Shown here in pieces: positions 8,482 through 18,149 of a DNA stretch of 35,880 nt (position 1 is its first letter; every line of letters starts with the position of its first letter). Source of the DNA: Erysipelotrichales bacterium (GTDB lineage Bacteria; Bacillota_I; Bacilli_A; Acholeplasmatales; WRBM01); assembly GCA_009784525.1 (NCBI GenBank), contig WRBM01000019.1, positions 1 through 35,880 of the forward strand. The letters are read 5' to 3'. Both the position numbers and the translations under genes were made by a program. The notes below the pieces were generated by a model that did not search any database, was not told the DNA's origin, and saw nothing but the letters and a program-made list of their open reading frames with translations.

Positions 8482-8570
8482 ACATGAAAGTTGTTTTCAT
8501 AAAATTTAATATTTTTGCGTGTTAATTTCAAATTTTACATAATACTTTATAAAAAGTATTAATCTTTACA

Positions 8571-8602
8571 AAAAAAAAGAAAACACTATTTTTTGTGTTT
8601 TC
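8571..8602 (-). terminator. Rho-independent terminator of the Ca2+ ATPase gene
   Basis: Minus strand GAAAACAC (8595-8602) pairs with GTGTTTTC (8579-8586) and is followed by eight U residues. The TAG stop codon of the ATPase (8586-8588) lies inside the hairpin. Confidence 0.85.
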
Positions 8603-11189
8603 TCTTAAAAAAATCATATTTAACCATTTTAACTAATTCACAGATAATAATTACCGAAAAGGATAAAATAATACAAGTTAATATCTGATCAAATGTTAAG
8701 CGCTCAAGACGGAAAATACTGCTTAAGAATGGAACATATAATAAAGCTAACTGTAATCCTATCCCACCAAAAAAAGCCATAAATAGATACTTATTGTTTA
8801 AAGTACTACGGTTTAAGAGCGATTTTTCTGATTTAATATTAAAGGCATGAAAGAGTTGTGTGAAAGCTAATGTCACAAATGCAAATGTCATACCAACCTC
8901 ATGATTAATCCGATTACCAATTATATAAGCATAAAGGGTTATACCACCAATCATGACTCCTTGCCAGAAAATTGAAAAGCCTAATCCCCTGGCAAAGAAT
9001 GATTCATTTTTCTGACGCGGCGGTACTTCCATTATATCTGCTTCTGCTGGTTCTAATCCTAAGGCAAAAGCTGGCAACGAATCCGTTATTAGGTTTATCC
9101 ATAATAAATGAACTGGTAATAATGGAATCCCTAGTTTCATCGCCGTAAAGGCCGTTAACAGAGAAGCCACAAGGATTGTTACAACTTCACCGATATTACT
9201 ACTTAAAAGATAACTCACATTTTTACGGATATTGGCATAGACACTTCGTCCGCCTCTAACAGCTTTTACAATAGTCGCAAAATCATCATCAAGAAGGATA
9301 ATTCCGGCTGCGCTTTTAGCAACATCAGTCCCGGTTATTCCCATAGCACAGCCAATATCAGCTGCTTTTAGAGCTGGAGAGTCATTAACGCCATCACCAG
9401 TCATCGCTACAACATGTCCATTACTTTGAAAAGCTTTAACAATTCTGGTTTTATGAACTGGGGAAACCCTAGCATAAACTGTACAACTTTCAACTCGTCG
9501 TTTTAGCTCATAATCGCTCATTTCAGATAGCTCAGCGCCCGTTAAAGCTATATCGTTTTCTTTATAGATTCCCAACTCTTTGGCAATAACTTTAGCGGTA
9601 ATAATATGGTCTCCGGTTATCATTACCGTTTTAATGCCCGCACGTTTACTAGTAGCTATTGCTTCTTTAGCTTCGGGTCTTGGCGGATCAATCATACCAG
9701 CTAAGCCAATAAATTCCAAGTCATTCTCAATAATTTTATCTGGAACTCTATCTAGATACTTTATAGCGACAGCTAAGACCCTTAAGGCTTTAGAAGCCAT
9801 CGTATGATTTATTTCATTAAGTTTATTTTTATCTTGAATATTTTTAGTTCTTTCGATAATAACATCAAAAGCGCCTTTGGTTATTTGTAAGTATTTGTTT
9901 CCAGCCTCAACAATAACAGACATCATTTTTCTTTCCGAATCAAACGGATATTCTTTAAATCTTGAAAATCTTTCGTCAAGATCTCTTTTTTCGATGCCCG
10001 CTTTATATAAGGCATTAATTAAAGCAATCTCTGTTGGATCACCAACAAGTATTTCAGTGTCATTATCATGTCTGACCGAAGCATTACTACATAATGCAAA
10101 ATAGCTTAAGAGTTCAATAACATCTTTTTTATCAAGTACCTTTAAAACATCACTTAATCCGCGAGTAGGCGAATAAATCGTTGTGACGGTCATTTTGTTT
10201 TCTGTTAAAGTGCCAGTTTTATCGGAACATATTACAGTTGTACAACCTAACGTTTCAACTGCCGGCAGTTTCTTAACAATCGCATTAGCCCGCACTAACT
10301 TTTGGACTCCGACAGCTAAAACTAAGGTAACAATAGCAGGCAAGCCTTCAGGAATCGCCGCTACAGCTAAAGCAATCGCTGTTTTAAAGGCAATTAAGGC
10401 ATCCTCACCAATAAATAATTCTAAAGCAAAGACAATCAAACATATCGTAATCGCTACCAAACCAATTACACGGCCAATATTTAGTAGTTTTTTCTGAAGT
10501 TGCGTTAGTGCTTCTTTCTCTTCATTAAGTAATTGGGCAATTTTTCCAACTTCCGTATTCATCCCGATTGCCGAAACAACTGCTTTACCTCGGCCTTTAG
10601 TAACAATCGTTGAAGAAAAAACCATATTTGTTAAATCGCCAACGGATTGGATTTTATGATTTGGTTCCTTTTCGGTTTTTATGACTGGTAATGATTCTCC
10701 GGTTAAAGCACTCTCATCGACTTCTAATTCTGAAACTTCAAATAAAACCGCATCAGCTGGAATAATATCGCCTTGTTCAAAAACCATGATATCGCCTAAG
10801 GTAATTTCATCAACTTTAATTTTTGTTAATTCACCATCTCTAATTACACAAGCTAAAGGCTGACTCATTTTTTTTAAGGCTTCTAAAGATTTCTCAGCCC
10901 GGCTTTCCTGAAACAAACCCAAAGCCGCATTTAATACAACTACAAATAGAATTATAAGTGCATCTACCCATTGATGAGGGTCAATTAAAACCGAAATAAT
11001 TGCGGCTGCTAATAAAATTAGTATCAATGTATCAGTAAACTGCATTAAAAAGCGAAAGATAAAAGGAGTCTTACGCTTTTCTATTAATTTATTTTTACCG
11101 TATTTTTTTTGATTTTCGGTTATTTGTGTTGCTCTAAGGCCTTGTTTAAGATCAGTTTGGTATGTTATTTTTGTTTGATCCAGCTTCAT
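8586..11189 (-). CDS. P2A-type cation-transporting ATPase, probably Ca2+
   Basis: 867 aa, usual length for bacterial SERCA-like pumps. The parts appear in order: N-terminal cation-ATPase domain; the first membrane helices (about 50-95); the actuator motif DESALTGESLPV (about 155-165); the M4 motif AAIPEGLPAIVT; the phosphorylation site SDKTGTLTENKMT (Asp about 323); the nucleotide-binding KGAF motif; TGDGVNDSPALKAADIG; and M6 WINLITDSLPAFALGLEP with the Asn and Asp ligands typical of Ca2+ pumps. Six further helices complete the C-terminal membrane domain. It would pump Ca2+ (or Mn2+) out of the cytoplasm at ATP cost. The start at 11189 follows GGGGAG. It is transcribed away from the lipoprotein gene behind it, ends with its own strong terminator, and shows no link to the RHS operon beyond position. 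Confidence 0.93.
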   Translation of the reverse strand: MKLDQTKITYQTDLKQGLRATQITENQKKYGKNKLIEKRKTPFIFRFLMQFTDTLILILLAAAIISVLIDPHQWVDALIILFVVVLNAALGLFQESRAEKSLEALKKMSQPLACVIRDGELTKIKVDEITLGDIMVFEQGDIIPADAVLFEVSELEVDESALTGESLPVIKTEKEPNHKIQSVGDLTNMVFSSTIVTKGRGKAVVSAIGMNTEVGKIAQLLNEEKEALTQLQKKLLNIGRVIGLVAITICLIVFALELFIGEDALIAFKTAIALAVAAIPEGLPAIVTLVLAVGVQKLVRANAIVKKLPAVETLGCTTVICSDKTGTLTENKMTVTTIYSPTRGLSDVLKVLDKKDVIELLSYFALCSNASVRHDNDTEILVGDPTEIALINALYKAGIEKRDLDERFSRFKEYPFDSERKMMSVIVEAGNKYLQITKGAFDVIIERTKNIQDKNKLNEINHTMASKALRVLAVAIKYLDRVPDKIIENDLEFIGLAGMIDPPRPEAKEAIATSKRAGIKTVMITGDHIITAKVIAKELGIYKENDIALTGAELSEMSDYELKRRVESCTVYARVSPVHKTRIVKAFQSNGHVVAMTGDGVNDSPALKAADIGCAMGITGTDVAKSAAGIILLDDDFATIVKAVRGGRSVYANIRKNVSYLLSSNIGEVVTILVASLLTAFTAMKLGIPLLPVHLLWINLITDSLPAFALGLEPAEADIMEVPPRQKNESFFARGLGFSIFWQGVMIGGITLYAYIIGNRINHEVGMTFAFVTLAFTQLFHAFNIKSEKSLLNRSTLNNKYLFMAFFGGIGLQLALLYVPFLSSIFRLERLTFDQILTCIILSFSVIIICELVKMVKYDFFKRKHKK

Positions 11190-11269
11190 CTTCTGCTCTC
11201 CCCGACTTTTGACTATTTAATTTTATTCGCATCTATGCGCAAATATCATTAAAAACAGTCGACAAAAGT

Positions 11270-11983
11270 CTAGATAACTTCTAAGATGATAGAATGTTTG
11301 GAAAGAACTTGATTAGGATAAGTATCCGCCTCAACAATTCGAAAATTAATTTGATAGATGCCTTTTATATAACCAAGAAAAAACAACCTGGCACTAAAAG
11401 TCATTAATTCAAAGTTAGTTATAACTCCCCAGCCATCGTTTGTTACTAGATTAACATATTGATCTACATTACCTCTGATAATAATCATCAGACCTGTTAA
11501 ATTTCCTTCTACTTCAATACGCATTTGCGGATTCTGCAAAAGATTGAAATTGCTTTGTAAGGTAACAGCAGACAAATCATGAGGAAAGTCCGTTACTATG
11601 CCAGATTCACTTTCAGATAACCTCTCTCTAACAACTATTTGCCTTGGCATGTTAATAAACCTTATTTCCGGTAACCTTACGTCAACTCGAACTCTGATAT
11701 CCACAAAAATCCTTGTATCAGGAATCATCGCTTGCACAACAGTTTCACCTATCGCAACACCAGTAATCAGACCATTATTAACACTTGCGACGGTTTCATT
11801 TAAAGAATTCCAGACAAGCATTGTATCCCGATGAGCCATTGGCAAGGCCAAAACTCTGATTTCTCCTACTTCAGCAATGCCTAAATCAATTTCATTTTGA
11901 TTGACGACAATAATCGACCTTGAGCGGGCACTACAGCCTGTAAGTATAAGTATGAAACCAAAAACAATAATTATTTTTCGCAT
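11270..11983 (-). CDS. Lipoprotein with a bacterial Ig-like (Big_2) domain
   Basis: 237 aa. It has a lipoprotein signal peptide (MRKIIIVFGFILILTGC; lipobox LTGC, Cys17), so the mature protein is anchored to the outer face of the membrane. Residues about 25-105 look like a Big_2 fold (LVWNSLNETVASVNNGLITG then GETVV), the same style of domain as in the large lipoprotein at 24440-29053. The rest is beta-rich without recognised motifs. It ends 80 bases before the Ca2+ ATPase start; the spacer holds a short CGCAT/ATGCG hairpin but no clear terminator, so co-transcription is possible. Likely a surface adhesion or structural protein; function unknown. Confidence 0.8.
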   Translation of the reverse strand: MRKIIIVFGFILILTGCSARSRSIIVVNQNEIDLGIAEVGEIRVLALPMAHRDTMLVWNSLNETVASVNNGLITGVAIGETVVQAMIPDTRIFVDIRVRVDVRLPEIRFINMPRQIVVRERLSESESGIVTDFPHDLSAVTLQSNFNLLQNPQMRIEVEGNLTGLMIIIRGNVDQYVNLVTNDGWGVITNFELMTFSARLFFLGYIKGIYQINFRIVEADTYPNQVLSKHSIILEVI

Positions 11984-12017
11984 ATTATCTCACCCTTCGT
12001 ATTATGCGAAAAATAAT

Positions 12018-12040
12018 CCCTAACTATACTAAGGGTTTTT
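12018..12040. terminator. Weak terminator-like hairpin between pcrA and the lipoprotein gene
   Basis: CCCTAAC and TTAGGG face each other around a short loop, with T-rich sequence on both sides (ggttttt on the plus strand, GATTATTTTTC on the minus strand). The stem is only about six pairs with a mismatch. Confidence 0.3.
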
Positions 12041-12142
12041 GACTAGTTTTGTCGGCTTAGTTAATTAAGGAGAATTATTATAGGGATATTGTTTGGATGG
12101 TCTTCTTTTTCGCTAAAGATGCCTTCACTTTATACCAGAGAA

Positions 12143-14794
12143 TTAACTCTTAATTTTATTTACTTTGAAAAAAACTTCCTTTTTTAAATGCTCTAAATTA
12201 GAATAAGAATCACTTAAATTACCTTGATAATAAAAACGATATTTATCTTTTTGATACTTATCTTTTATAATAGTCACAATTTCGCCATCAATCTTTCGGT
12301 ACTGATTTCCAGAACTGCTTGTTTTCCAGGGTTTATTTAAAAAGGTCTCAAGACGTTTAACAATATTTTTATAACTCTTTTCCCTGCTTTTAGCCTCAGC
12401 AGAATTACCTTCTAATTTTCCGGCACATACGCATCCAACATTTTGGATTTCATTTGTCTCATTATTTTTCATCACATGCAGATAACGCACATACTGTTTT
12501 TGACATAACTGACAAAGACCTGAGGGGTAATTCAAGTCAATAATATTAATACATCGCCAGTCGCTTTTATTTTCATTATCGAGAATATAATTTATCCATG
12601 ACGAATCATCTTCAATACTTTCAGCTTCAACAAGCAAAGATTTCTCATTTGAAAGTTCAATCAATGTTTCTTTTGTTTCAAGCGAATGTTCCTCTTTACT
12701 ATTTTTTGGCTTAGCTGTTATTTTTTCCTCTGTTAAGTTTCTGACAAATTCAAAAGATACTGTTCGCGTCTTGTTTGTCTTCGGAAAAAAAACTTTATAG
12801 CCTTCGAAGCGAAAATCAATATCTTTAACAATACCTTGTCCAAATAAAGGATGGGCAATTTCATCGTTTTCCTTTAAAGAAACTTCTTTGCTATAACCTG
12901 AAGGCTTAATAAGCTTATTTTCTTCTTTCTGACCTTCAAATAAGTAATTATCCTTACCCATCTCTTTAATAAAACGAGAAATCTTTGTGCCTGATTCAGT
13001 TTGATAATTTGTCAGATACAATTCATCTTCCGCTCTTGTAAGCGCAACATAAAAAATTCTTCTTTCTTCTTCCAGTCCGTTTTGTTTTCTTTCTTCCATC
13101 ACTCTTGCGGAAGGAAAGATACCATCTTGCATGCCAGTAATAAAAACAACTGGAAATTCTAAGCCTTTAGAAGCGTGAATAGTCATAAGTTTAACTTTAT
13201 TCCTATCAGTAAAAACCTCAGCCTTTTGCTCAACACTTTTCAAAAAATGACTTAACTGATCTTCTTCAAGGCTATCAAACTCGGCTAAATATCTTTTAAG
13301 TTCCGCTAAGTTTTCTAAGCGCAATAGACTTTGATTTTTGATTAAATATTTTTCATAACCAGTCAGGTGTAAGACTAAATCAAAAAAGTCAGTTATTTTC
13401 ATTAAATTCTTTTGAATCCTTAATTCATCAATACAGTCAATAAAATGTTTGATATCTTCATTTATTAACTTTTTATTGTCTCTGTTTGTTTTTATGAAAT
13501 CAAAATAATCTTGTTCTTCTGCTTCGTCAATCAGAAATTTCATTCTCGCCCTACCAAATTTACGAGGTAGCATATTAATAATTCTTTTAAAAGCCTGGTT
13601 CTGCTCAGGATCTTTATTAATTAATTTCAAATAACTGATAATATCTTTAATTTCTGAACGCTCAAAAAAAGCAATATCGGAAACTAACTCATAAGGAATC
13701 CTTTGATTCATTAGCGCTGTTTCTATCGCTCTTGATAAATATGAAGCCCGATAAATAATCGCAATATCCTGATACTTACGGCCATTTTTAACTTTTAATT
13801 TAATTAAATCAGTTATATATTTAACTTCCGTCTCCTGATTTTTAGCATTATAAAAAATCGGCATAAAATCTGAATGTTTGCGGGTGAAAAGATTTTTTTC
13901 AACACGAATGCTATTATGACTAATTACACTATTTGCACAATCAAGGATTTTTGGGACTGAGCGATAATTTTCTTCCAGAACAATTGTTTTTGTCTTTGGA
14001 TAACGCAAATCAAATGCAACAAGTAATTCCATTCTTGAGCCACGCCACTCATAAATATTTTGATCAGGATCACCAACAACCATTAAATTAGCATTTACTC
14101 TAGATAATAAATCGATAATCTGCATCTCTCTATTTGTGGAATCTTGAAATTCATCAACCATAATATATTCCAATTGTGTTGACCACTTCTCTAAAACTAA
14201 CGGATAAAATTCAAAAAGCGCCAAAGTAAAATTAATTAAATCATTAAAATCGAGCGCTACTAATTGTTTTTGTCTTTGGAGATATCCCTCAATAAACTTA
14301 TTTTGATGAGCAATTTCTGGTCCAGTTTTAGTTATAAGCTCACTAACATAGGTATAATTACACTTATAATCACTGATTTCTTTAATTATTGATTCAACCG
14401 AATCCTCTTGAAATTCAACACCTTTTTCTTCATTGATTTCCCGAATAATTTTGCGCATTTCTGTTTCATCGAGAATCATAAAACCTTTAGGATAACCTAA
14501 TAAAAAACCATCTTCTCTAAGGACACGTACACAAAAGCCGTGATAGGTGGTAATTAAAGTTGTGTCAAATCCTTCACCAATTAATTCCTTAATACGCTTT
14601 TGCATGCTTTCAGCGGCTTTAGCAGTAAAGGTAACGCAAAGAATATTTCGAGGGTTACAACCAATCTCTGTTAAAAGATGGCGATAACGATTAACTAAGA
14701 CTCTGGTTTTTCCGCTTCCGGCCCCAGCTATAATTCTTAAAAAGCCTTCTGAAGTTCTGACTGCTTCTTTTTGTCTCTCATTAAGATTTTCCAT
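12143..14794 (-). CDS. pcrA: UvrD/PcrA-type superfamily 1 DNA helicase with cysteine-rich C-terminal extension
   Basis: 883 aa from the ATG at 14794, which has GAGGA at good spacing; an ATG four codons upstream (14806) is weaker. Motifs in order: Q-motif LNERQKEAV, Walker A AGAGSGKT, motif Ia VTFTAKAA, Walker B DEFQDS, motif III GDPDQNIYEWRGS, motif IV ENYRS, motif V TIHASKGLEFPVVFITG, motif VI YVALTRAEDELYLT. A Tudor-like PcrA C-terminal domain follows (HPLFGQGIV...GYKVFFP). It then continues about 170 residues past normal PcrA: an acidic linker, a Cys cluster (LCQLCQ and GCVCAGK, about residues 761-790) and a basic end. It unwinds DNA 3'-5' in repair and replication restart. It overlaps the truA stop by 14 bases and is the last gene of the block. 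Confidence 0.9.
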   Translation of the reverse strand: MENLNERQKEAVRTSEGFLRIIAGAGSGKTRVLVNRYRHLLTEIGCNPRNILCVTFTAKAAESMQKRIKELIGEGFDTTLITTYHGFCVRVLREDGFLLGYPKGFMILDETEMRKIIREINEEKGVEFQEDSVESIIKEISDYKCNYTYVSELITKTGPEIAHQNKFIEGYLQRQKQLVALDFNDLINFTLALFEFYPLVLEKWSTQLEYIMVDEFQDSTNREMQIIDLLSRVNANLMVVGDPDQNIYEWRGSRMELLVAFDLRYPKTKTIVLEENYRSVPKILDCANSVISHNSIRVEKNLFTRKHSDFMPIFYNAKNQETEVKYITDLIKLKVKNGRKYQDIAIIYRASYLSRAIETALMNQRIPYELVSDIAFFERSEIKDIISYLKLINKDPEQNQAFKRIINMLPRKFGRARMKFLIDEAEEQDYFDFIKTNRDNKKLINEDIKHFIDCIDELRIQKNLMKITDFFDLVLHLTGYEKYLIKNQSLLRLENLAELKRYLAEFDSLEEDQLSHFLKSVEQKAEVFTDRNKVKLMTIHASKGLEFPVVFITGMQDGIFPSARVMEERKQNGLEEERRIFYVALTRAEDELYLTNYQTESGTKISRFIKEMGKDNYLFEGQKEENKLIKPSGYSKEVSLKENDEIAHPLFGQGIVKDIDFRFEGYKVFFPKTNKTRTVSFEFVRNLTEEKITAKPKNSKEEHSLETKETLIELSNEKSLLVEAESIEDDSSWINYILDNENKSDWRCINIIDLNYPSGLCQLCQKQYVRYLHVMKNNETNEIQNVGCVCAGKLEGNSAEAKSREKSYKNIVKRLETFLNKPWKTSSSGNQYRKIDGEIVTIIKDKYQKDKYRFYYQGNLSDSYSNLEHLKKEVFFKVNKIKS

Positions 14795-15527
14795 AATTAT
14801 CCTCATAATAAGCGTTTTTTAAATACAAGCCATTTGGAATAGCAATTCTTCCACATTTATGTCTTTTTCGTTCTGAAAATATCTCATTAATAACTGTTAC
14901 GGCTTTTCTTTTTAAACCGATTTCAATTAAGACACCCATTATACTTCTAACCATATATTTTAAAAAACCACTGCCGTTAAAATAGATAGTAATTAAGCCA
15001 TTTTCTTCATTAATAGTTATCTCGTGAATTGTCTTAATACTTGGGGTTTTATTTTCATTAGTCGTAAAGCCCTTAAAATCATGAGTCCCAATTAAGAATT
15101 TAGTAGCGCTACGCATTAACTCTAAATCCAAAGGCCTGGGAATATGACACTGATAATTTGCTTTTAGAGGATCATAATTCTGATTATTTATCAGATATAG
15201 GTATTCCTTGCGAGTACAATGATGCCTAGCATGGAAATTATCCAAAACAACCTTGATTTCTTTAAAATAAATATCTCCAGGCAATACTTTATTAATAGCT
15301 ATTTTAAATTTGTCAACCGGAATAATAATTTCCGAATGAAAATTAATAACTTGATTTAAGGCATGTACACCTCGATCAGTACGACCTGATGCATAAATTT
15401 TTACCTTTGTTTTTAAGATTATTGCTAGTTTATCCATTAATTCTGCTTCTACTGTTCTTAAGCCTTCCTGAGCCTGAAAGCCATGAAAGTTAGTACCATC
15501 ATAAGAAATGATTGCTTTATAATTCAT
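14781..15527 (-). CDS. truA: tRNA pseudouridine synthase A
   Basis: 248 aa, normal length. The catalytic Asp lies in ASGRTDRGVHALNQVINF (about residues 47-64), and the N-terminal ISYDGTNFHGFQAQ motif is intact. TruA converts U38-U40 in the anticodon stem of tRNAs to pseudouridine. ARHHCTRKEYLY and GSGFLKYMVRSIMGVL are further family landmarks. The start is ATG 15527, behind GAGGAA. It sits directly after ecfT, the order usual in Firmicutes, but rplM-rpsI, which often follow truA, are about 19 kb away. Confidence 0.96.
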   Translation of the reverse strand: MNYKAIISYDGTNFHGFQAQEGLRTVEAELMDKLAIILKTKVKIYASGRTDRGVHALNQVINFHSEIIIPVDKFKIAINKVLPGDIYFKEIKVVLDNFHARHHCTRKEYLYLINNQNYDPLKANYQCHIPRPLDLELMRSATKFLIGTHDFKGFTTNENKTPSIKTIHEITINEENGLITIYFNGSGFLKYMVRSIMGVLIEIGLKRKAVTVINEIFSERKRHKCGRIAIPNGLYLKNAYYEDNYGKS

Positions 15528-15537
15528 CTTTTATTCC

Positions 15538-16509
15538 TCACAGCCAAAAACGTAAAAAGATTGTTAGACCAAGAATCAAGAAGGCTATCGATAAAATCAA
15601 GACATCCGTAAATCTAAAGATACTGACTTCATATTTGGTTCTTGGTGCTCCGATAACATAACCCCGACATTCCATCGCATCGGCTAAATCAAAAGCGCGT
15701 TTGACAGATAATACTAACATTGGAATCAGTAAAGAAATGATTTGGACAATTTTCTGCTTGAAGCCACCTTCTTTAAAATCAACACCACGCGAAGCCTGAG
15801 CTTTCATAATCTTTCTGCTTTCTAAATAAAGCATAGGCATTAATCTTAAGCATAACATAAACATCATTGTCAATTCACTAACAGGAAAACGAATTAGCTT
15901 TAGTGGTTTTAAAAGACTTTCTAAAGCATCGTTCATTGCTAATGGCATCGTTGTAAAAGTTAAAAGCGAACTTAAGCTAATAAAAATCATAATCCTTAAG
16001 ATAACAAAAGCTACTGTTATTAAAGCTCTTTCATGTAAAACTAACTGATACTCTAAGTTAAAGACGGCGCTGCTTATCAAAAAATATTGAGCTAAAAATA
16101 TCAGAAAAATCGTTGTTAAAAACAAAAGAAATTTAAAAGGAATCACTTTCCGTATGTAAAAGAATAAAACAATAATTGTGATAATTAAAATTAAGCTAAC
16201 TAAATTAAAATAAAAACCGAGTTCAAAAAGCGGTGGATTATCATCTCTTGTATAAAGCATCTGCATAAAAAAAGTAAACACCATTAAAAACATCAAAGGT
16301 CTTATAGCTTTAAAAAAGCGAAAAACTGACAAACGCGCTGACATTATCAGTAAAAGAACCGCAAGGTAAAAACCAGCCATCAACCAAACATTGCGAATCA
16401 TAAAAACCGCAATAATCAAAACCACAAAAGCGACAATTTTAAAACGAGCATCTAGTCTGTAAATCCAGGAATTTCCTTTTACATACTGTCCAAAAACAAA
16501 ATCAGCCAT
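15538..16509 (-). CDS. ecfT: ECF transporter transmembrane protein EcfT
   Basis: 323 aa, somewhat longer than many EcfT proteins (about 265). It opens with the family pattern RLDARFKIVAFV and has several membrane helices. The cytoplasmic coupling helices carry the two Arg signatures, ASRGVDFKEGG and ECRGYVIGAPRT, that dock into the EcfA grooves. The extra length is in the helical region around residues 95-150. EcfT links the ATPases to exchangeable vitamin-binding S components. No S component is in this window, so the module is of the shared (group II) type. Its start overlaps the ecfA2 end by 8 bases. Confidence 0.93.
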   Translation of the reverse strand: MADFVFGQYVKGNSWIYRLDARFKIVAFVVLIIAVFMIRNVWLMAGFYLAVLLLIMSARLSVFRFFKAIRPLMFLMVFTFFMQMLYTRDDNPPLFELGFYFNLVSLILIITIIVLFFYIRKVIPFKFLLFLTTIFLIFLAQYFLISSAVFNLEYQLVLHERALITVAFVILRIMIFISLSSLLTFTTMPLAMNDALESLLKPLKLIRFPVSELTMMFMLCLRLMPMLYLESRKIMKAQASRGVDFKEGGFKQKIVQIISLLIPMLVLSVKRAFDLADAMECRGYVIGAPRTKYEVSIFRFTDVLILSIAFLILGLTIFLRFWL

Positions 16510-17362
16510 TTCTTCGGACCTCGCTTTCTAAAAGCGTTATAAAAGATTCCGGGTTTGTATTATAACTTAATCTCATAGAAAAAATTTCGTTAATCAAGTC
16601 AATTATCTTGACAATTTCCGGCTTCTCTAAAGCAAAATCCTGATACAATCCAGCTTTAAACAGGTCATTCTTAGAACCGTCAAAAACAAGTTTACCAGCT
16701 TTCATCACTAAAACACGATTAGCATATTGATATAATAAATCCATATCATGGGTAATCATCACAATTGTTTTATTGGTTTTTTTCTGAATATCCGAAAAAA
16801 GTGCCATAATTTCCTTGCGTCCTTTAGGATCGAGCCCACGCGTTGGTTCATCTAAAACTAAGATATCAGTATTAAGCGATAAAACCGCCGCAATGGAAGC
16901 TTTACGCATTTGGCCTCCAGATAACTTAAAAGGCGAACTTCCGTAAAGTTCTTCAGGAAAACCAACTAGTTTTAACGCTTCTTTAGCTAGTTTTTCCGCT
17001 TCTTCTTTAGAATAGCCAAAGTTTCTTGGTCCAAAACTTACATCCTTTAAAACCGTTTCCTCAAAAAACTGATATTCCGGGAACTGAAAAACCATGCCTA
17101 CATGTTTTCTAATTTTATTCAAGTCTTTGTTTTTTTTGGGATGAATAACTTTGTCAAAAATTTTTGATTCACCTGACGTTGGTGTAAGAAGAGCATTCAT
17201 CTGTTGGATTAAAGTCGACTTACCACTTCCCGTTTTACCGCAAAGTATAATAAATTCGCCGGTCGCTTCTATTTTAAGATTGATAGAATCGAGCGCTTGC
17301 TCAAAATCATTTCTAGAAACGCCTCGATAAACATAACTTAAATTTTTGAATTCAATTGCCAT
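16502..17362 (-). CDS. ecfA2: ECF transporter ATPase EcfA2
   Basis: 286 aa. Walker A GKTGSGKST (about 42-50), Q-loop VFQFPEYQFFEETV, signature KLSGGQMRKASIA, Walker B DILVLDEPTRGLDP and switch His MITHDMD are all intact. The Q-loop FPEYQ and DEPTRGLDP are EcfA2 hallmarks. It forms the heterodimeric motor with EcfA1 beneath EcfT. The start overlaps the ecfA1 end by 25 bases. Confidence 0.95.
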   Translation of the reverse strand: MAIEFKNLSYVYRGVSRNDFEQALDSINLKIEATGEFIILCGKTGSGKSTLIQQMNALLTPTSGESKIFDKVIHPKKNKDLNKIRKHVGMVFQFPEYQFFEETVLKDVSFGPRNFGYSKEEAEKLAKEALKLVGFPEELYGSSPFKLSGGQMRKASIAAVLSLNTDILVLDEPTRGLDPKGRKEIMALFSDIQKKTNKTIVMITHDMDLLYQYANRVLVMKAGKLVFDGSKNDLFKAGLYQDFALEKPEIVKIIDLINEIFSMRLSYNTNPESFITLLESEVRRNG

Positions 17363-18147
17363 AAAAGCTCACCTGCTTTCGGGTTATCTTTTAAGATTGA
17401 ACTTTTCTTTATCTCCTCAATTACTTTAAGGCCAAGCGGCAATTCTAAGCTGGCTTGTTTCAGTTTTTCTGTTTCTTTGAAAACATCAGCTGGTTTTCCT
17501 TCTAAAATGATTTGTCCCTGGTCCATCACAACAACCCAATCACTTAAACTAGCAATATTTAAGTCATGGGTAATTGTCACTAAAGTTTTTTCTGTTTTTA
17601 AAATTTTCAGCATTTCTACAATATCTTTCGTGCCTTCAGGATCTAACATTGAAGTTGACTCATCAAAAATAATTATTCTTGGCTCAACAGCTAAAACACC
17701 TGCAATTGCCATCCGTTGTTTCTGTCCACCGGATAAATCACCAGGTGATTTTTCAAGATATTGATTCATTCCAACTTTTTGGCTGAATTTCAAAACTGTT
17801 TCCCGAATAATAGAACTTTCAATTTGTCTGTTCTCTAAACCAAAGGCAATATCGTGCTTAACTGATACGCCAACAAACTGATTATCCGGATTTTGAAAAA
17901 CAATACCAATTTTACGGCGAACATCAGAAACACTTTTCTCGTCAAGAACAATATCTTCTACTTTGATTGTTCCGGAATTAGCCTTAAGTAAGCCAACTAA
18001 TAATTTAGCAAGCGTTGACTTTCCTGATCCATTATGACCAATTATACTGACCCAGCTATCCTTTTTGATTTTTAGATTAATGTTTTTTAAAGTTTGTGCA
18101 CGAGAGTTATATCGAAACGACATGTCTTCAATCTTAATAATATCCAT
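17338..18147 (-). CDS. ecfA1: ECF transporter ATPase EcfA1
   Basis: 269 aa. Walker A GHNGSGKSTLAK (about 37-48), Q-loop VFQNPDNQFVGVSV, signature DLSGGQKQRMAIAG, Walker B RIIIFDESTSMLDP and switch His TITHDLN. QNPDNQFVG and DESTSMLDP are typical for EcfA1 as opposed to EcfA2. It starts only 2 bases after the PHP gene stop and overlaps ecfA2. Confidence 0.95.
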   Translation of the reverse strand: MDIIKIEDMSFRYNSRAQTLKNINLKIKKDSWVSIIGHNGSGKSTLAKLLVGLLKANSGTIKVEDIVLDEKSVSDVRRKIGIVFQNPDNQFVGVSVKHDIAFGLENRQIESSIIRETVLKFSQKVGMNQYLEKSPGDLSGGQKQRMAIAGVLAVEPRIIIFDESTSMLDPEGTKDIVEMLKILKTEKTLVTITHDLNIASLSDWVVVMDQGQIILEGKPADVFKETEKLKQASLELPLGLKVIEEIKKSSILKDNPKAGELLWQLNSKI

Positions 18148-18149
18148 AT

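Noticed and set aside
8541-8560. Inverted repeat AATACTT/AAGTATT as a terminator
   Set aside because: No T run follows on either strand; the true ATPase terminator is at 8571-8602.
9580-10863. Several plus-strand frames opposite the Ca2+ ATPase gene
   Set aside because: Antisense shadows of a well-conserved pump; hydrophobic content mirrors the membrane helices.
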